A DNA stretch of 64,000 nt, from contig JANQRF010000002.1 in NCBI GenBank assembly GCA_028289285.1, positions 186,001 to 250,000 on the forward strand, written 5' to 3'. The translations under genes were made by a program, and so were the position numbers. Positions 1 through 8,889 of the stretch are shown here, piece by piece. The notes under the pieces are model-generated. The model saw only the letters and a program-made list of their open reading frames with translations. It did no database searches and was not told the origin of the DNA. Source of the stretch: Alphaproteobacteria bacterium (GTDB taxonomy: Bacteria > Pseudomonadota > Alphaproteobacteria > Micavibrionales > Micavibrionaceae). Each line of letters starts with the position of its first letter. The stretch's first letter is position 1.

Positions 1-2
1 GA

Positions 3-95
3 ATGATGGCATGCGTAACGGGGCTGATGTCTCTGTTTAATACGCATATGCCCAACAGTGTTTATTACTACGTGGATTTGTTTATCCCGTTTTAA
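3..95 (+). CDS. C-terminal end of an unidentified protein (partial)
   Basis: The window opens inside an open frame that reads about 30 codons and stops with TAA at 93-95. The visible tail is hydrophobic and aromatic (ends NSVYYYVDLFIPF), which would suit the last stretch of a membrane or membrane-associated protein. The other two forward frames stop within the first 40 bases. The gene body lies upstream of the window, so no family can be named. A palindromic repeat and a terminator follow it, which fits the end of a transcription unit. This could also be chance open sequence. Confidence 0.35.
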   Translation: MMACVTGLMSLFNTHMPNSVYYYVDLFIPF

Positions 96-103
96 AAGCA
101 GGC

Positions 104-171
104 TGTCATCCCTGCGAAAGCAGGGATCGCGTTTTAATTTAACCCGATCCCGGATCAAGTCCGGGATGACA
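104..171. repeat. REP-like double-hairpin element with TGTCATCCC ends
   Basis: Two adjacent hairpins (ATCCCTGC/GCAGGGAT and ATCCCGGA/TCCGGGAT) are enclosed by an outer inverted repeat, TGTCATCCC at 104-112 and GGGATGACA at 163-171. Elements of the same design lie at 11467-11567 and 40587-40670. All three are intergenic. Confidence 0.8.
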
Positions 172-261
172 AAAAGGAGAGAGTTTAAAAGTTTCCCAAA
201 GTTCGGCGCGGCTCGTCCCACCCTTACCCCTTAAAGCCCGCCGGACAAGTCCCTTCAAACT

Positions 262-300
262 GGGCGGGTAGGCTTCAAGCCTCCCGCCCGTTTTTTGTTT
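262..300 (+). terminator. Rho-independent terminator
   Basis: A strong stem, GGGCGGG pairing with CCCGCCC with an inner AGGCTT/AAGCCT pairing, is followed directly by two T runs (TTTTTTGTTTTTT). It closes the transcription unit entering from the left edge, before the gene at 341. Bases 172-261 hold nothing else recognisable. Confidence 0.85.
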
Positions 301-340
301 TTTCATGACAAAGATAAAGCGCTAGGGTATTCTTAATCCT

Positions 341-889
341 ATGTTTTTCAATGACTTCCTCAATGAAGAGCTCGAACTTTTAATCTCCTTGCCGGTGCGG
401 GCGGGGATCTGGATGAGCCGTGCGGATGATGTTTCAACGACAGATCGTGATGATAAGAAAGAAATGCTTGTTTTAGAAAATGTCCTGAAATCAATTGCCG
501 GGCATAAAAAGGCCGCGCCGTTTGTGTCAGAACTCGTGAAGCAGACTTTGGACTATAAGCATGTCTGGGATGCGTGGGCGGGGAATGACACGGAAGAATC
601 TTTTTTCAAAGATGTAGGGATTGCTATGAACCTGGTTTCCGAGCGCCTGCCAGAGGAAAATATCCTGAATTATAAAAACGCCCTGTATCATGTTGCCGAT
701 ACGGTTGCGCATGCCTATGACGAGCATGTCGGGGACGGTGATGATTTACGCGAAGAAATGTTTTTGGGTGGGCTGGTCACGCGGCTCATGGACCGTCTGG
801 ACGCACGCATTGATATGCAAAATCCTGAAAATGTGTCGGCAGCGGAAAGCGCGGCTTTGCAAAAGCTGAAAACCGCGTTAAAACTATAA
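341..889 (+). CDS. Hypothetical protein, 182 aa, soluble and acidic
   Basis: This frame is complete, lies between two rho-independent terminators, and so looks monocistronic. The product is acidic and probably helical, with no signal peptide or membrane segment. The N-terminus (LELLISLPVRAGIWMSRADD) and a later segment rich in Asp/Glu and His (HAYDEHVGDGDD) recall the all-helical TerB-like or tellurite-resistance-type folds, but that is only an impression of helix pattern. I cannot assign a function. Its position ahead of sucA says little because a terminator separates them. The ribosome-binding site is weak (AGGG about 15 bases upstream). Confidence 0.75.
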   Translation: MFFNDFLNEELELLISLPVRAGIWMSRADDVSTTDRDDKKEMLVLENVLKSIAGHKKAAPFVSELVKQTLDYKHVWDAWAGNDTEESFFKDVGIAMNLVSERLPEENILNYKNALYHVADTVAHAYDEHVGDGDDLREEMFLGGLVTRLMDRLDARIDMQNPENVSAAESAALQKLKTALKL

Positions 890-903
890 GGTACAAGTCT
901 TGA

Positions 904-928
904 AAGGGCATCTCATGCCCTTATTTTT
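904..928 (+). terminator. Rho-independent terminator after the 182-aa gene
   Basis: An 8-bp stem, AAGGGCAT/ATGCCCTT, with a CTC loop is followed by ATTTTT. It isolates sucA transcription from the upstream gene. Confidence 0.85.
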
Positions 929-997
929 AGAGTAGAAACGACTAAAGATTTTAAGAAGGCGCGAGGAGGTATATTCTCTTTGCGATAAGAATAGTAA

Positions 998-3880
998 ATG
1001 TCTGAGAACCTGACTTTTTTGACCGGCGCAAATAGTGAATATATTTCAAACCTCTATGGTCTGTATTTAAAAGACCCCTCTACGGTGGATGCAAGCTGGC
1101 AGACTTTCTTTGCCGATTTATCGGATTCTGAAGTGGCCTTGCTGCGTGAGCTTCACGGGGCCAGTTGGACGCCTGACGAAAACCGTAAAGACGGCAGCGG
1201 ATTTGACTCAAACGGAAGCGCGTCAGTTGCAGCGCCAATGCCGCAGCGCCGGGCGACAGACATCCCTGTTTCCAATGCAGACTTACAGGCACAAACCAAA
1301 GATTCCATTCGTGCGCTGATGTTGATCCGCGCTTATCGTGCGCGCGGGCATCTGGAATCCGATCTGGACCCGTTGGGTATGCGGGAAACAACCTATCATC
1401 CGGAGCTCGACCCGGAACATTATGGCTTTACGCCGTCCGATATGGACCGGCCGATTTATATTGGCGGATCTTTAGGGCTTCAAAGCGCCAGCTTGCGGGA
1501 AATTATTGACGTTTTGCGCGAAACTTATTGCGGTAAGATCGGGGTGGAGTTTATGCATCTCACCGATCCGGAAGAAAAAAGCTGGATCCAGGAACGCATT
1601 GAAGAGCCGCACAACAGAACTGATTTCACGGTAAACGGAAAGCGTGCCATCTTACAGCGTCTGACGGCTGCCGAGATGTTTGAAAAGTTTCTTCATACCA
1701 AGCATGTGGGGACAAAACGTTTTGGTCTGGATGGTGGGGAAGCGCTGATTCCTTGTATTGAGCAGATCATGAAGCGCGGCGGCCAGATGGGCCTGAAAGA
1801 AATTGTGCTGGGCATGGCACACCGTGGACGGCTTAACGTTTTGACCAATGTGATGGGCAAGCCGTTTACAGCTGTGTTTAGCGAATTCCAGGGTAATTCG
1901 TCTGTGCCCGATGATGTGCTTGGGTCAGGCGATGTGAAATACCATCTTGGGACATCCAGCGACCGGGATTTTGACGGAAATACAATTCACCTCTCGCTGA
2001 CGGCGAACCCCTCTCACCTTGAATTTGTGAACCCGGTTGTGATCGGAAAAGTACGCGCGAAACAGGTTCAGCTTGAAGATAAAGAGAATGTCCAGGTCAT
2101 GCCGATGCTGCTCCATGGAGATGCGGCTTTTGCGGGGCAGGGGATTGTGGCTGAAACGCTGATGATTTCAGAACTGCCGGGCTACCGCGTTGGCGGGACG
2201 GTGCATATTGTCATTAACAACCAGATCGGTTTTACGACCATGCCCAAATATGGGCGCTCCGGGCCGTATTGTACGGATGTGGCCAAAATGCTGGCCGCGC
2301 CGATCTTTCATGTGAACGGGGATGACCCGGAAAGTGTTGTCCATGTCGCGCGGATTGCGACCGAATTCCGCCAGACCTTTAAAAAGGATGTCGTGATCGA
2401 CATGTTCTGCTATCGCCGCTTTGGACACAATGAAGGCGATGAGCCGGCTTTCACCCAGCCGCTCATGTATAAAACCATTAAGACCCATGAAACGACGCGG
2501 CAAATTTACGCAAAACAGCTCGCGGCTGAAAATGTCGTGACGGCAGATGAAGCCGAGGAAATGGTCACGGAGTTCAACGAATTTCTAAATGATGCCTTTG
2601 AAGCGGTGAAATCTTATAAACCGAACAAGGCTGATTTCCTGGAAGGGAAATGGTCGGGCATGTCTGTTGCTTCTGACGGGGCGCGGCGCGGGGAAACATC
2701 TGTGCCAGAAGATCAGATTCAGGCAGTTGGGAAAGTGCTTACAACCGTCCCGGACAGCTTTAACGCCAATTCCAAAATTGCACGTCTGCTTGGCAACAAA
2801 GCCAAAATGTTTGAAGACGGCAAAGGCATTGACTGGGCCACCGCCGAAGCGCTTGCTTTTGGAACGCTTTTACAGGACGGATATAGTGTGCGCCTGTCCG
2901 GGCAGGATGTCGGGCGCGGCACATTCTCGCAGCGTCATGCAATTTTATATGATCAACAAACTGAAGAAAAATATATTGCCCTTCAACATGTGGCCGAGGA
3001 TCAACCACGCTTTGAAGTACATGACAGTCCGCTCTCTGAAATGGCGGTGCTAGGATTTGAATATGGTTATACGCTCGCCGAGCCACGTACCTTGACGCTC
3101 TGGGAAGCGCAGTTCGGTGATTTTGTGAATGGCGCGCAGGTGATTATCGACCAGTTTATTTCATCCGGGGAAAGTAAATGGCTGCGTATGTCCGGGCTCG
3201 TGATGCTGCTTCCGCATGGTTATGAAGGGCAGGGGCCGGAACATTCTTCCGCGCGCCCCGAACGTTTCCTGTCAGCCTGCGCAGATGATAACTGGCAGGT
3301 GGCAAATGTCTCAACGCCGGCAAATTACTTTCATATTCTACGCCGGCAAATGTGCCGTGATTTCAGAAAACCTTTGGTGATGTTTACGCCGAAATCACTG
3401 CTGCGGCATAAACTTTGTGTATCGGATATTGAAGCGCTGGTTAATGAAACCACATTCCATCGTGTGCTGTGGGATGATGATAAAGATGAGATTAATGCAC
3501 CGGATCAGATCAAGCGCGTGGTTCTGTGTACCGGAAAAGTATATTACGATTTGCTGGAAGAGCGGCGTAAGCGGGAAATAAAAGATGTGTATCTGATGCG
3601 CCTGGAACAGCTCTTCCCGTTTCCGGATAAAGCGCTTCAGACAGACCTTACTCCGTTTAATAAACAGGCCGAGTTTATCTGGTGCCAGGAAGAATCAGAA
3701 AATATGGGTTATTGGCAGTTTGTCGACCGGCGCATTGAAAATGTTTTAAAGGAAATGGGTTTTGAAAATACGCGTCCGTCTTATATTGGAAGGGCCGCCT
3801 CTGCGTCCCCGGCGACGGGGTCAAATGCACGCCACCAGGAAGAGCAGGCAAAACTGGTGGAAGATGCGTTAACGGTCTAA
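998..3880 (+). CDS. sucA: 2-oxoglutarate dehydrogenase E1 component
   Basis: This is the thiamine-diphosphate-dependent E1 subunit of the 2-oxoglutarate dehydrogenase complex. It decarboxylates 2-oxoglutarate and passes the succinyl group to the lipoyl arm of E2 in the TCA cycle. At 960 aa it has normal family length. The typical N-terminus is present (YISNLYGLYLKDP). Motifs include GMAHRGRLNVL near residue 270, GDAAFAGQG near 373, NNQIGFTT near 408 and FGHNEGDEP near 472. It ends with the usual ASPATG...H...E tail. The ATG at 998 is forced because TAA precedes it in frame. Oddly, the strong AGGAGG (964-969) sits 28 bases upstream of the ATG, too far for a normal ribosome-binding site. sucB follows 37 bases downstream, so the two are probably cotranscribed. 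Confidence 0.98.
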   Translation: MSENLTFLTGANSEYISNLYGLYLKDPSTVDASWQTFFADLSDSEVALLRELHGASWTPDENRKDGSGFDSNGSASVAAPMPQRRATDIPVSNADLQAQTKDSIRALMLIRAYRARGHLESDLDPLGMRETTYHPELDPEHYGFTPSDMDRPIYIGGSLGLQSASLREIIDVLRETYCGKIGVEFMHLTDPEEKSWIQERIEEPHNRTDFTVNGKRAILQRLTAAEMFEKFLHTKHVGTKRFGLDGGEALIPCIEQIMKRGGQMGLKEIVLGMAHRGRLNVLTNVMGKPFTAVFSEFQGNSSVPDDVLGSGDVKYHLGTSSDRDFDGNTIHLSLTANPSHLEFVNPVVIGKVRAKQVQLEDKENVQVMPMLLHGDAAFAGQGIVAETLMISELPGYRVGGTVHIVINNQIGFTTMPKYGRSGPYCTDVAKMLAAPIFHVNGDDPESVVHVARIATEFRQTFKKDVVIDMFCYRRFGHNEGDEPAFTQPLMYKTIKTHETTRQIYAKQLAAENVVTADEAEEMVTEFNEFLNDAFEAVKSYKPNKADFLEGKWSGMSVASDGARRGETSVPEDQIQAVGKVLTTVPDSFNANSKIARLLGNKAKMFEDGKGIDWATAEALAFGTLLQDGYSVRLSGQDVGRGTFSQRHAILYDQQTEEKYIALQHVAEDQPRFEVHDSPLSEMAVLGFEYGYTLAEPRTLTLWEAQFGDFVNGAQVIIDQFISSGESKWLRMSGLVMLLPHGYEGQGPEHSSARPERFLSACADDNWQVANVSTPANYFHILRRQMCRDFRKPLVMFTPKSLLRHKLCVSDIEALVNETTFHRVLWDDDKDEINAPDQIKRVVLCTGKVYYDLLEERRKREIKDVYLMRLEQLFPFPDKALQTDLTPFNKQAEFIWCQEESENMGYWQFVDRRIENVLKEMGFENTRPSYIGRAASASPATGSNARHQEEQAKLVEDALTV

Positions 3881-3917
3881 TTAGTGTATATATAAAGAAA
3901 AGAAGAAAGAGAAAATC

Positions 3918-5177
3918 ATGGCTGAGATTAAAGTTCCAACCTTAGGAGAATCGGTGAGCGAGGCAACGGTCGCGCAATGGCTCAAAAAAGAGGGCGATGC
4001 GGTGGCAGCTGACGAGCCGATTGTTGAACTTGAAACGGATAAGGTGACACTGGAAGTGAATGCGCCGGAGGCCGGTGTGATTAGCCGGATTATTGTTGCT
4101 GAAGGCGAGAATGTTGAAGTTGATGCCATTCTCGGGGAAATCTCGGCCGGTGCTGCCAATGACAGTGCTGCTGCCGCGCCAGCCCCTGCGCCGGAAGAAA
4201 AGGCAGAAGAGCCAAAAGCTGAAGCGCCTGCTCCTGCACCGGAAGTGCAGCCCGCTGCAAATGACGTGAAAGACGGGCCTGCAGCGACAAAAGCGCTGGC
4301 TGATAATAATCTCTCTCGTGACGAGGTTGAGGGTACGGGCCGGGATGGCCGCGTGACCAAAGCGGATGTGCAAGAGCATGTTGAAAAGGCAGGATCAACA
4401 CCGCCAACACAAGCTGTGTCCACCCATGCTGTGCCAAGCGGGAATGTAGCTGCGGCCGCACCTCGGGCATCTGGACCACGCGAAGAGCGGGTAAAAATGA
4501 CCCGCCTGCGCCAGGCAATCGCCAAGCATCTGAAAAATGCACAAGACACGGCGGCCATGCTCACGACGTTCAACGAAGTCGATATGGGCGCGGTGATGGA
4601 TCTGCGTAAAGAATATAAAGATCACTTTGAAAAGAAACACGGGGTGAAGCTAGGTTTCATGTCGTTCTTTGTCCGTGCAGCCGTGCAGGCGCTGAAAGAA
4701 TTTCCTGCGGTGAATGCCGAAATTCAGGGCGATGAGATCATCTATAAAAATTACTATGATATCGGCGTTGCTGTGTCCACGCCGCAGGGGCTGGTTGTCC
4801 CTGTGTTGCGTAATTGTGATGCGCTGTCCATGGCCGCTATCGAAAGCGGGATCATGGATCTTGGTTTGCGGGCGCGCGATGGCAAGCTTGGTATGGAAGA
4901 AATGACCGGCGGCACGTTCACAATTACCAATGGCGGTATTTTTGGCTCCATGCTCTCCACGCCTATTTTGAATGCGCCGCAATCAGGTATTCTGGGAATG
5001 CATAATATTGTCCAGCGCCCGGTGGTGATGAAAGACGGCTCTATCGAAGCGCGCCCAATCATGTATCTGGCGCTGTCTTATGATCACCGGATCATTGACG
5101 GTAAAGAAGCGGTGAGCTTTCTTGTCCGTATCAAACAAGCGATTGAAGACCCACAACGCCTGCTGCTTGATCTTTAG
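3918..5177 (+). CDS. sucB: Dihydrolipoyl succinyltransferase, E2 of 2-oxoglutarate dehydrogenase
   Basis: This E2 core subunit transfers the succinyl group from lipoamide to CoA. The order is an N-terminal lipoyl domain with the lipoylated lysine in ETDKVTLEV (Lys42), an Ala/Pro/Glu-rich flexible linker, a peripheral-subunit-binding domain around residues 118-156, a second linker, and the acyltransferase domain from about residue 190. The acyltransferase active site is YDHRIIDG (His near 390, Asp near 394). Its 419-aa length is typical. It lies directly after sucA. Its stop codon overlaps the stop of the convergent deaminase-like gene by 4 bases. The E3 gene lpd lies 3.7 kb further on, beyond three unrelated genes. 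Confidence 0.97.
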   Translation: MAEIKVPTLGESVSEATVAQWLKKEGDAVAADEPIVELETDKVTLEVNAPEAGVISRIIVAEGENVEVDAILGEISAGAANDSAAAAPAPAPEEKAEEPKAEAPAPAPEVQPAANDVKDGPAATKALADNNLSRDEVEGTGRDGRVTKADVQEHVEKAGSTPPTQAVSTHAVPSGNVAAAAPRASGPREERVKMTRLRQAIAKHLKNAQDTAAMLTTFNEVDMGAVMDLRKEYKDHFEKKHGVKLGFMSFFVRAAVQALKEFPAVNAEIQGDEIIYKNYYDIGVAVSTPQGLVVPVLRNCDALSMAAIESGIMDLGLRARDGKLGMEEMTGGTFTITNGGIFGSMLSTPILNAPQSGILGMHNIVQRPVVMKDGSIEARPIMYLALSYDHRIIDGKEAVSFLVRIKQAIEDPQRLLLDL

Positions 5178-6124
5178 GTAAATTTTATAATGCCGACTTT
5201 GCTGAGCTGCTTCATGGCTTTACGGCCATGGCGGTCGCGGCTTTTCTCAAAATCGCCAATCGTTATGCGTTTGATTCCCGCGCCAACCAGATTAACTTGT
5301 TCCCGGCTGGTTGGAATTTGCGAGCAGTAAAAATAATTTTGCATGATATCCAGGCCTTTGCGGGCACAGACCATCAGCATCCGGTTCACCGGCTCCTGGA
5401 TAAAGCTGTATTTGCCGATGGGTGTCAGTAAGTCGAGCGCTTCCTCCGGGTCTGTCATGGTGTAGCCTGTTACGGCATGCGCCCTTGCGGTCAGGCAAAA
5501 GATTTTTTCGTCCGCATCTTTTGCAAAACACAAGGAAAATTTGCGCCGCTGATGAATGGCGGCTGCCTGCGCAATATGCTGTTTAAACAAATCTTCTGAA
5601 GCAGCTTTAATCTCTTCTTGTATAATCGGGCTGTCTTCGGGTGGCGTATAATGTTCCGGCGGTTCATAGATTATTTCTATTTTTTGCTCTTCCCGCCAGA
5701 GCTTAAAGACAGAAATGCCTGCATGGGCACAAATGCGTAAAGACATATTTTCAAAATCGCCGCCGCGGCGTTTGAAAAAATCTTTATCAAAGCCTTTATG
5801 GTCGAGATAAATTTCCATGATCCCGGCTTCGGCGATATTTTTGGCGCAGTTCGGACAAAATGGGTCGGTAATAGACAGCGCCGCCTCTTCCACAGGGCCG
5901 GGCGCATTTAAAATGCAGGCCGTTTCAGCATGGATTGTCCCGGACGAATTACCGATTTTTGCCTCCCGGCCGATTTTTTGCTCAATACAAGCAGGCCAGT
6001 AATTGGTCCGGCTCACTGACCAGTCATCGGTAAATAGCGTAGCGGCAATTTTATTATCCGGGTGCGGGCTTTGCGGCACAAGATCGACTGCTGCCTGCAG
6101 GGGGCTGAAGATATCTTCAAACAT
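5174..6124 (-). CDS. Cytidine/deoxycytidylate deaminase-family protein with a second, degenerate deaminase domain
   Basis: The first half (about residues 20-110) has the zinc deaminase signature: HAE at 65-67 and PFCPNC at 88-93, with Cys90 and Cys93 as zinc ligands, followed by [11 protein letters not shown]. The second half (about 195-290) repeats the fold in decayed form. HAE is replaced by HAV (216-218), and the PCxxC helix is replaced by PTSRE (271-275) followed by [11 protein letters not shown], which aligns base for base with the usual helix and strand ending AGIKR. Both zinc cysteines are therefore lost (Thr272, Glu275). An active plus an inactive domain recalls the two-domain CDA plan. 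The substrate is unknown, with free (deoxy)cytidine nucleotides or a nucleic acid possible. It is convergent with sucB. Confidence 0.8.
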   Translation of the reverse strand: MFEDIFSPLQAAVDLVPQSPHPDNKIAATLFTDDWSVSRTNYWPACIEQKIGREAKIGNSSGTIHAETACILNAPGPVEEAALSITDPFCPNCAKNIAEAGIMEIYLDHKGFDKDFFKRRGGDFENMSLRICAHAGISVFKLWREEQKIEIIYEPPEHYTPPEDSPIIQEEIKAASEDLFKQHIAQAAAIHQRRKFSLCFAKDADEKIFCLTARAHAVTGYTMTDPEEALDLLTPIGKYSFIQEPVNRMLMVCARKGLDIMQNYFYCSQIPTSREQVNLVGAGIKRITIGDFEKSRDRHGRKAMKQLSKVGIIKFT

Positions 6125-6143
6125 AAATGAAACTATGCCTGAA

Positions 6144-7199
6144 TTAAGACGGGGCTGCTACCATTCTCTCGATTGGAGATATCGGCCTTCCGGAGTTCGT
6201 GTATCCTGCGAGGTTAGGAGCAAATGCTTGCCAGTTCGGCAAAGCCGCAGCCAGCATATGCAAGCCATGCATAAGATTTTCTTGCGTTGCATAATCTCTT
6301 GGGTGGATATTCATGCTTAGAGCTTCTTCTAAACCAATTTCTCTGTCGACAACATGGTCAGAGGATTCAAGTTTACTGAAAACAATCGCATTTGGGTCAA
6401 ATCCAAGTGTACGTTTTTTTGTTTCGATATTGCTATTGATAATGTCATTTTTCTCTTCATCTGATAAATCGGCACCACTTGTCACGATGCCGGCAATTTC
6501 ATCTTCTGTTTCAATGCGAGAGCCTATCTTCCAAAGCTGCGAAGTGCCGTTATGTCCTTGAATAATTTGCGGCGGGGTTATGATGCATGCATCATGACAA
6601 GTCACATCTATTGTCGCGATATCTTCACTATCAGCATAAATGTGACCATTTGAAATCGCGGTTCTGGATACGCCGATGACACTGCTCACTACAAACGACC
6701 TCTGGTCTATGCGGTGAAAAATATCAGGAAGACCGGGATTTTCTTCCACGAACATATCATAGCCTTCTCCAATCTGGTCTGTGCGGGTTTTAGACTGGAA
6801 TTCAATGCGCTGGGTTGAATCTTTTCCAAGATTTTTTACAGACCATTCACCGTGTGATATTTGACCTGTTTGCGCACATAGCTTGAAACGATGGCGTAAA
6901 AACCAGTTCCCAAAGTCAGCTTCCTTGGAGTGCACACGCATAGAATGAAAAGCTGTTCCGCCGGAAAAGCCTTTTGAAGAAATCATAATACGCTGCTTTT
7001 CTCTTAACAATGCGGCATGATCAACAGAGAAAATGCCGCGCAAAGCATTATGATCGTCCAGAGAGACACTTCTTGGATCATAAAGTTTGCTAAATTCCGG
7101 TTCACGATCATGAGGAACCTGATGATATCCCGTATCAGGAACATGGAAGGGCAAAGAAACGCCTTCAGCTTTTACTCTCAAGGAAGAATACATAGCCAT
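6144..7199 (-). CDS. Hypothetical protein, 351 aa
   Basis: I do not recognise the family. The protein is soluble, without signal peptide or membrane spans. A central block (about residues 85-240) with alternating charged strands (RHRFKLCAQTG, RIEFQSKTR, SVIGVSRTAI, IATIDVTCHDACI) loosely resembles a CYTH-type beta barrel, but the ExExK signature is absent, so this is only a weak structural guess. It is divergent from amn and lies 19 bases upstream of the deaminase-like gene in the same direction, so the two are probably cotranscribed. Base composition is AT-richer than sucA-sucB, which would suit later acquisition. Confidence 0.75.
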   Translation of the reverse strand: MAMYSSLRVKAEGVSLPFHVPDTGYHQVPHDREPEFSKLYDPRSVSLDDHNALRGIFSVDHAALLREKQRIMISSKGFSGGTAFHSMRVHSKEADFGNWFLRHRFKLCAQTGQISHGEWSVKNLGKDSTQRIEFQSKTRTDQIGEGYDMFVEENPGLPDIFHRIDQRSFVVSSVIGVSRTAISNGHIYADSEDIATIDVTCHDACIITPPQIIQGHNGTSQLWKIGSRIETEDEIAGIVTSGADLSDEEKNDIINSNIETKKRTLGFDPNAIVFSKLESSDHVVDREIGLEEALSMNIHPRDYATQENLMHGLHMLAAALPNWQAFAPNLAGYTNSGRPISPIERMVAAPS

Positions 7200-7285
7200 G
7201 AATAAGACCTTTTACACACCGTATTATAGGTTCCTTATATAGAGACTTTAGCCGCAGCGCAACAAAATATATGTAAATTTTGGTC

Positions 7286-7313
7286 TTGACTCGCAGATGT
7301 GTTTTTTTATAGA
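7286..7313 (+). promoter_or_regulatory. Candidate sigma70 promoter of amn
   Basis: TTGACT at 7286-7291 and TATAGA at 7308-7313 are separated by 16 bases. The element lies about 30 bases ahead of the ATG at 7342 and overlaps the more upstream ATG at 7297, which argues against that start. Confidence 0.5.
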
Positions 7314-7341
7314 AAAACAACGTGTTAACCAGGTAAGAAAT

Positions 7342-8820
7342 ATGTCACCGACAAGAATAAGTTTTAATACGGGCCCGGAAGCAGTGGAATATGCGGCAGA
7401 GCTTTATCATGCACAGATTAAAGATCTTAGAGAGGCCTACGAAGCTGTTGTAAGAGGGGAGCAGCAGGCTGCTGATCCACAGAGTTATTATCCTTCTATT
7501 TCCATTCGGATAGATCAACTTCCGGTCTTAGAAGATAGAACGCAATCTTACGGTTTTTGCGCTAGCCGGGGAATCTATGAACAAACAATAACGCGTCCGG
7601 ATATCCTTGGTGATTATTACGCAGGGCAACTTGATCGCCTTATTGTCAATCATGGCATTCAGGTTGACGTTATGCTGAGTAAAGTGCGCATTCCACTGCC
7701 ATTTGCCTTAAACGAAACCTATGAAGGAGAGCAGTCTCTCGACGATGAAGATGTAGATAAAATACATCGTATGTTCTTCCAGCCATCTAAGCGAGATTAT
7801 ATATCAGAGCCTGATTTCTCAGGGCCTCTTCCGGTATATCCTCTTTTTTGGGATAATGCGCCGCTTATTGATGAATCGTTACAAAGTCTGATCCATTATA
7901 CCGGGACGGATCCTCAATATTTTCAAGACTATATTCTTTTTACCAACTATCAGGATTATGTTGATGAGTTTATCAAGCATGCAAAATCTGAAATCAAAAG
8001 AGGGCGTGAGACAGATATTGTTGCGTTAGTAGAGCCGGGTCATAAAGTTACTCTCAATAGAGAACTGGGCGGTGTAGAAGAATTTGAAAGTAGTATCCGG
8101 GGAAATAAATTGAGGCGTGATCCACAAATGCCGGCTTATCATATGGTGCGTCTGGACGGATCAGGGACAACCATGGTGAATATCGGGGTTGGCCCTTCAA
8201 ATGCAAATACAATGACTGAAAAACTTAAAGTGTTGCGTCCGCAAGCCTGGATGATGGTGGGACATTGCGCTGGTCTGTCTTTCACACAAAAAATTGGAGA
8301 TTATGTTTTACCAAACGGATTTATCCCTGAAGAGGGAATTGTTCAAAAAGAAATGGCAGGCGTGGATGTTCCTGAGTTGGCCGAAATGCATCGCGCAACA
8401 ACAGATGCCATTCGTTCTGTATTAGGGGTTGAGAGACAGGATTATAAAGAATCTGTGCGTACAGGTATTATTACGACAGTTGCTGACCGGACATGGGAAA
8501 ACCCCAAAATGAATCAAGAGTGGGAATCTTTAAAACGTAAACTTGCCAAAAACCGGTCTATAGCCGTGGATATGGAAACGGCAACTATTGCATATAACGG
8601 CTTTAAATATCATGTACCGTATGGTGCGCTTTTATGTGTATCGGACAAACCTCTCCATGGTCAGCCTAAAATGCCTGGCGCTGCAAATAAATTTTACAGA
8701 AGCCGTGTGCAGCAACAATTTTTAATTGCTATGGCAGCTATAGAGAATGTCAGAGCTATGGGTGAAAGCGGCCATAGCCGGAAAATGCGTTCCGATTTTG
8801 AATACGTACCAGTACGTTAA
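7342..8820 (+). CDS. amn: AMP nucleosidase
   Basis: AMP nucleosidase hydrolyses AMP to adenine and ribose 5-phosphate and helps control the adenylate pool. The C-terminal nucleoside-phosphorylase-like domain is clear: VNIGVGPSNANTMTEKL, then LRPQAWMMVGHCAGL, IGDYVLPNGF, a VDMETATIAYNGF segment with the catalytic-type acidic residue, and LLCVSDKPLHGQPK. The N-terminal half matches the AMN-specific domain in size. I chose ATG 7342 (492 aa, close to the roughly 484 aa of the E. coli enzyme) because the 15 extra residues from 7297 look unrelated and overlap a promoter. It sits alone between sucB and lpd next to a deaminase-like gene, so nucleotide turnover is a possible theme. Confidence 0.93.
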   Translation: MSPTRISFNTGPEAVEYAAELYHAQIKDLREAYEAVVRGEQQAADPQSYYPSISIRIDQLPVLEDRTQSYGFCASRGIYEQTITRPDILGDYYAGQLDRLIVNHGIQVDVMLSKVRIPLPFALNETYEGEQSLDDEDVDKIHRMFFQPSKRDYISEPDFSGPLPVYPLFWDNAPLIDESLQSLIHYTGTDPQYFQDYILFTNYQDYVDEFIKHAKSEIKRGRETDIVALVEPGHKVTLNRELGGVEEFESSIRGNKLRRDPQMPAYHMVRLDGSGTTMVNIGVGPSNANTMTEKLKVLRPQAWMMVGHCAGLSFTQKIGDYVLPNGFIPEEGIVQKEMAGVDVPELAEMHRATTDAIRSVLGVERQDYKESVRTGIITTVADRTWENPKMNQEWESLKRKLAKNRSIAVDMETATIAYNGFKYHVPYGALLCVSDKPLHGQPKMPGAANKFYRSRVQQQFLIAMAAIENVRAMGESGHSRKMRSDFEYVPVR

Positions 8821-8889
8821 TGATCTTCTATTGACTTGAGCGGAAGATGCCGCATTCTATCCTTTCGATAGAGAAAGGATTTCCAGATT

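Noticed and set aside
3881..4573. Long minus-strand frame opposite sucB
   Set aside because: It is the low-complexity complement (Ser/Ala/Gly) of the sucB Ala/Pro/Glu-rich linker.
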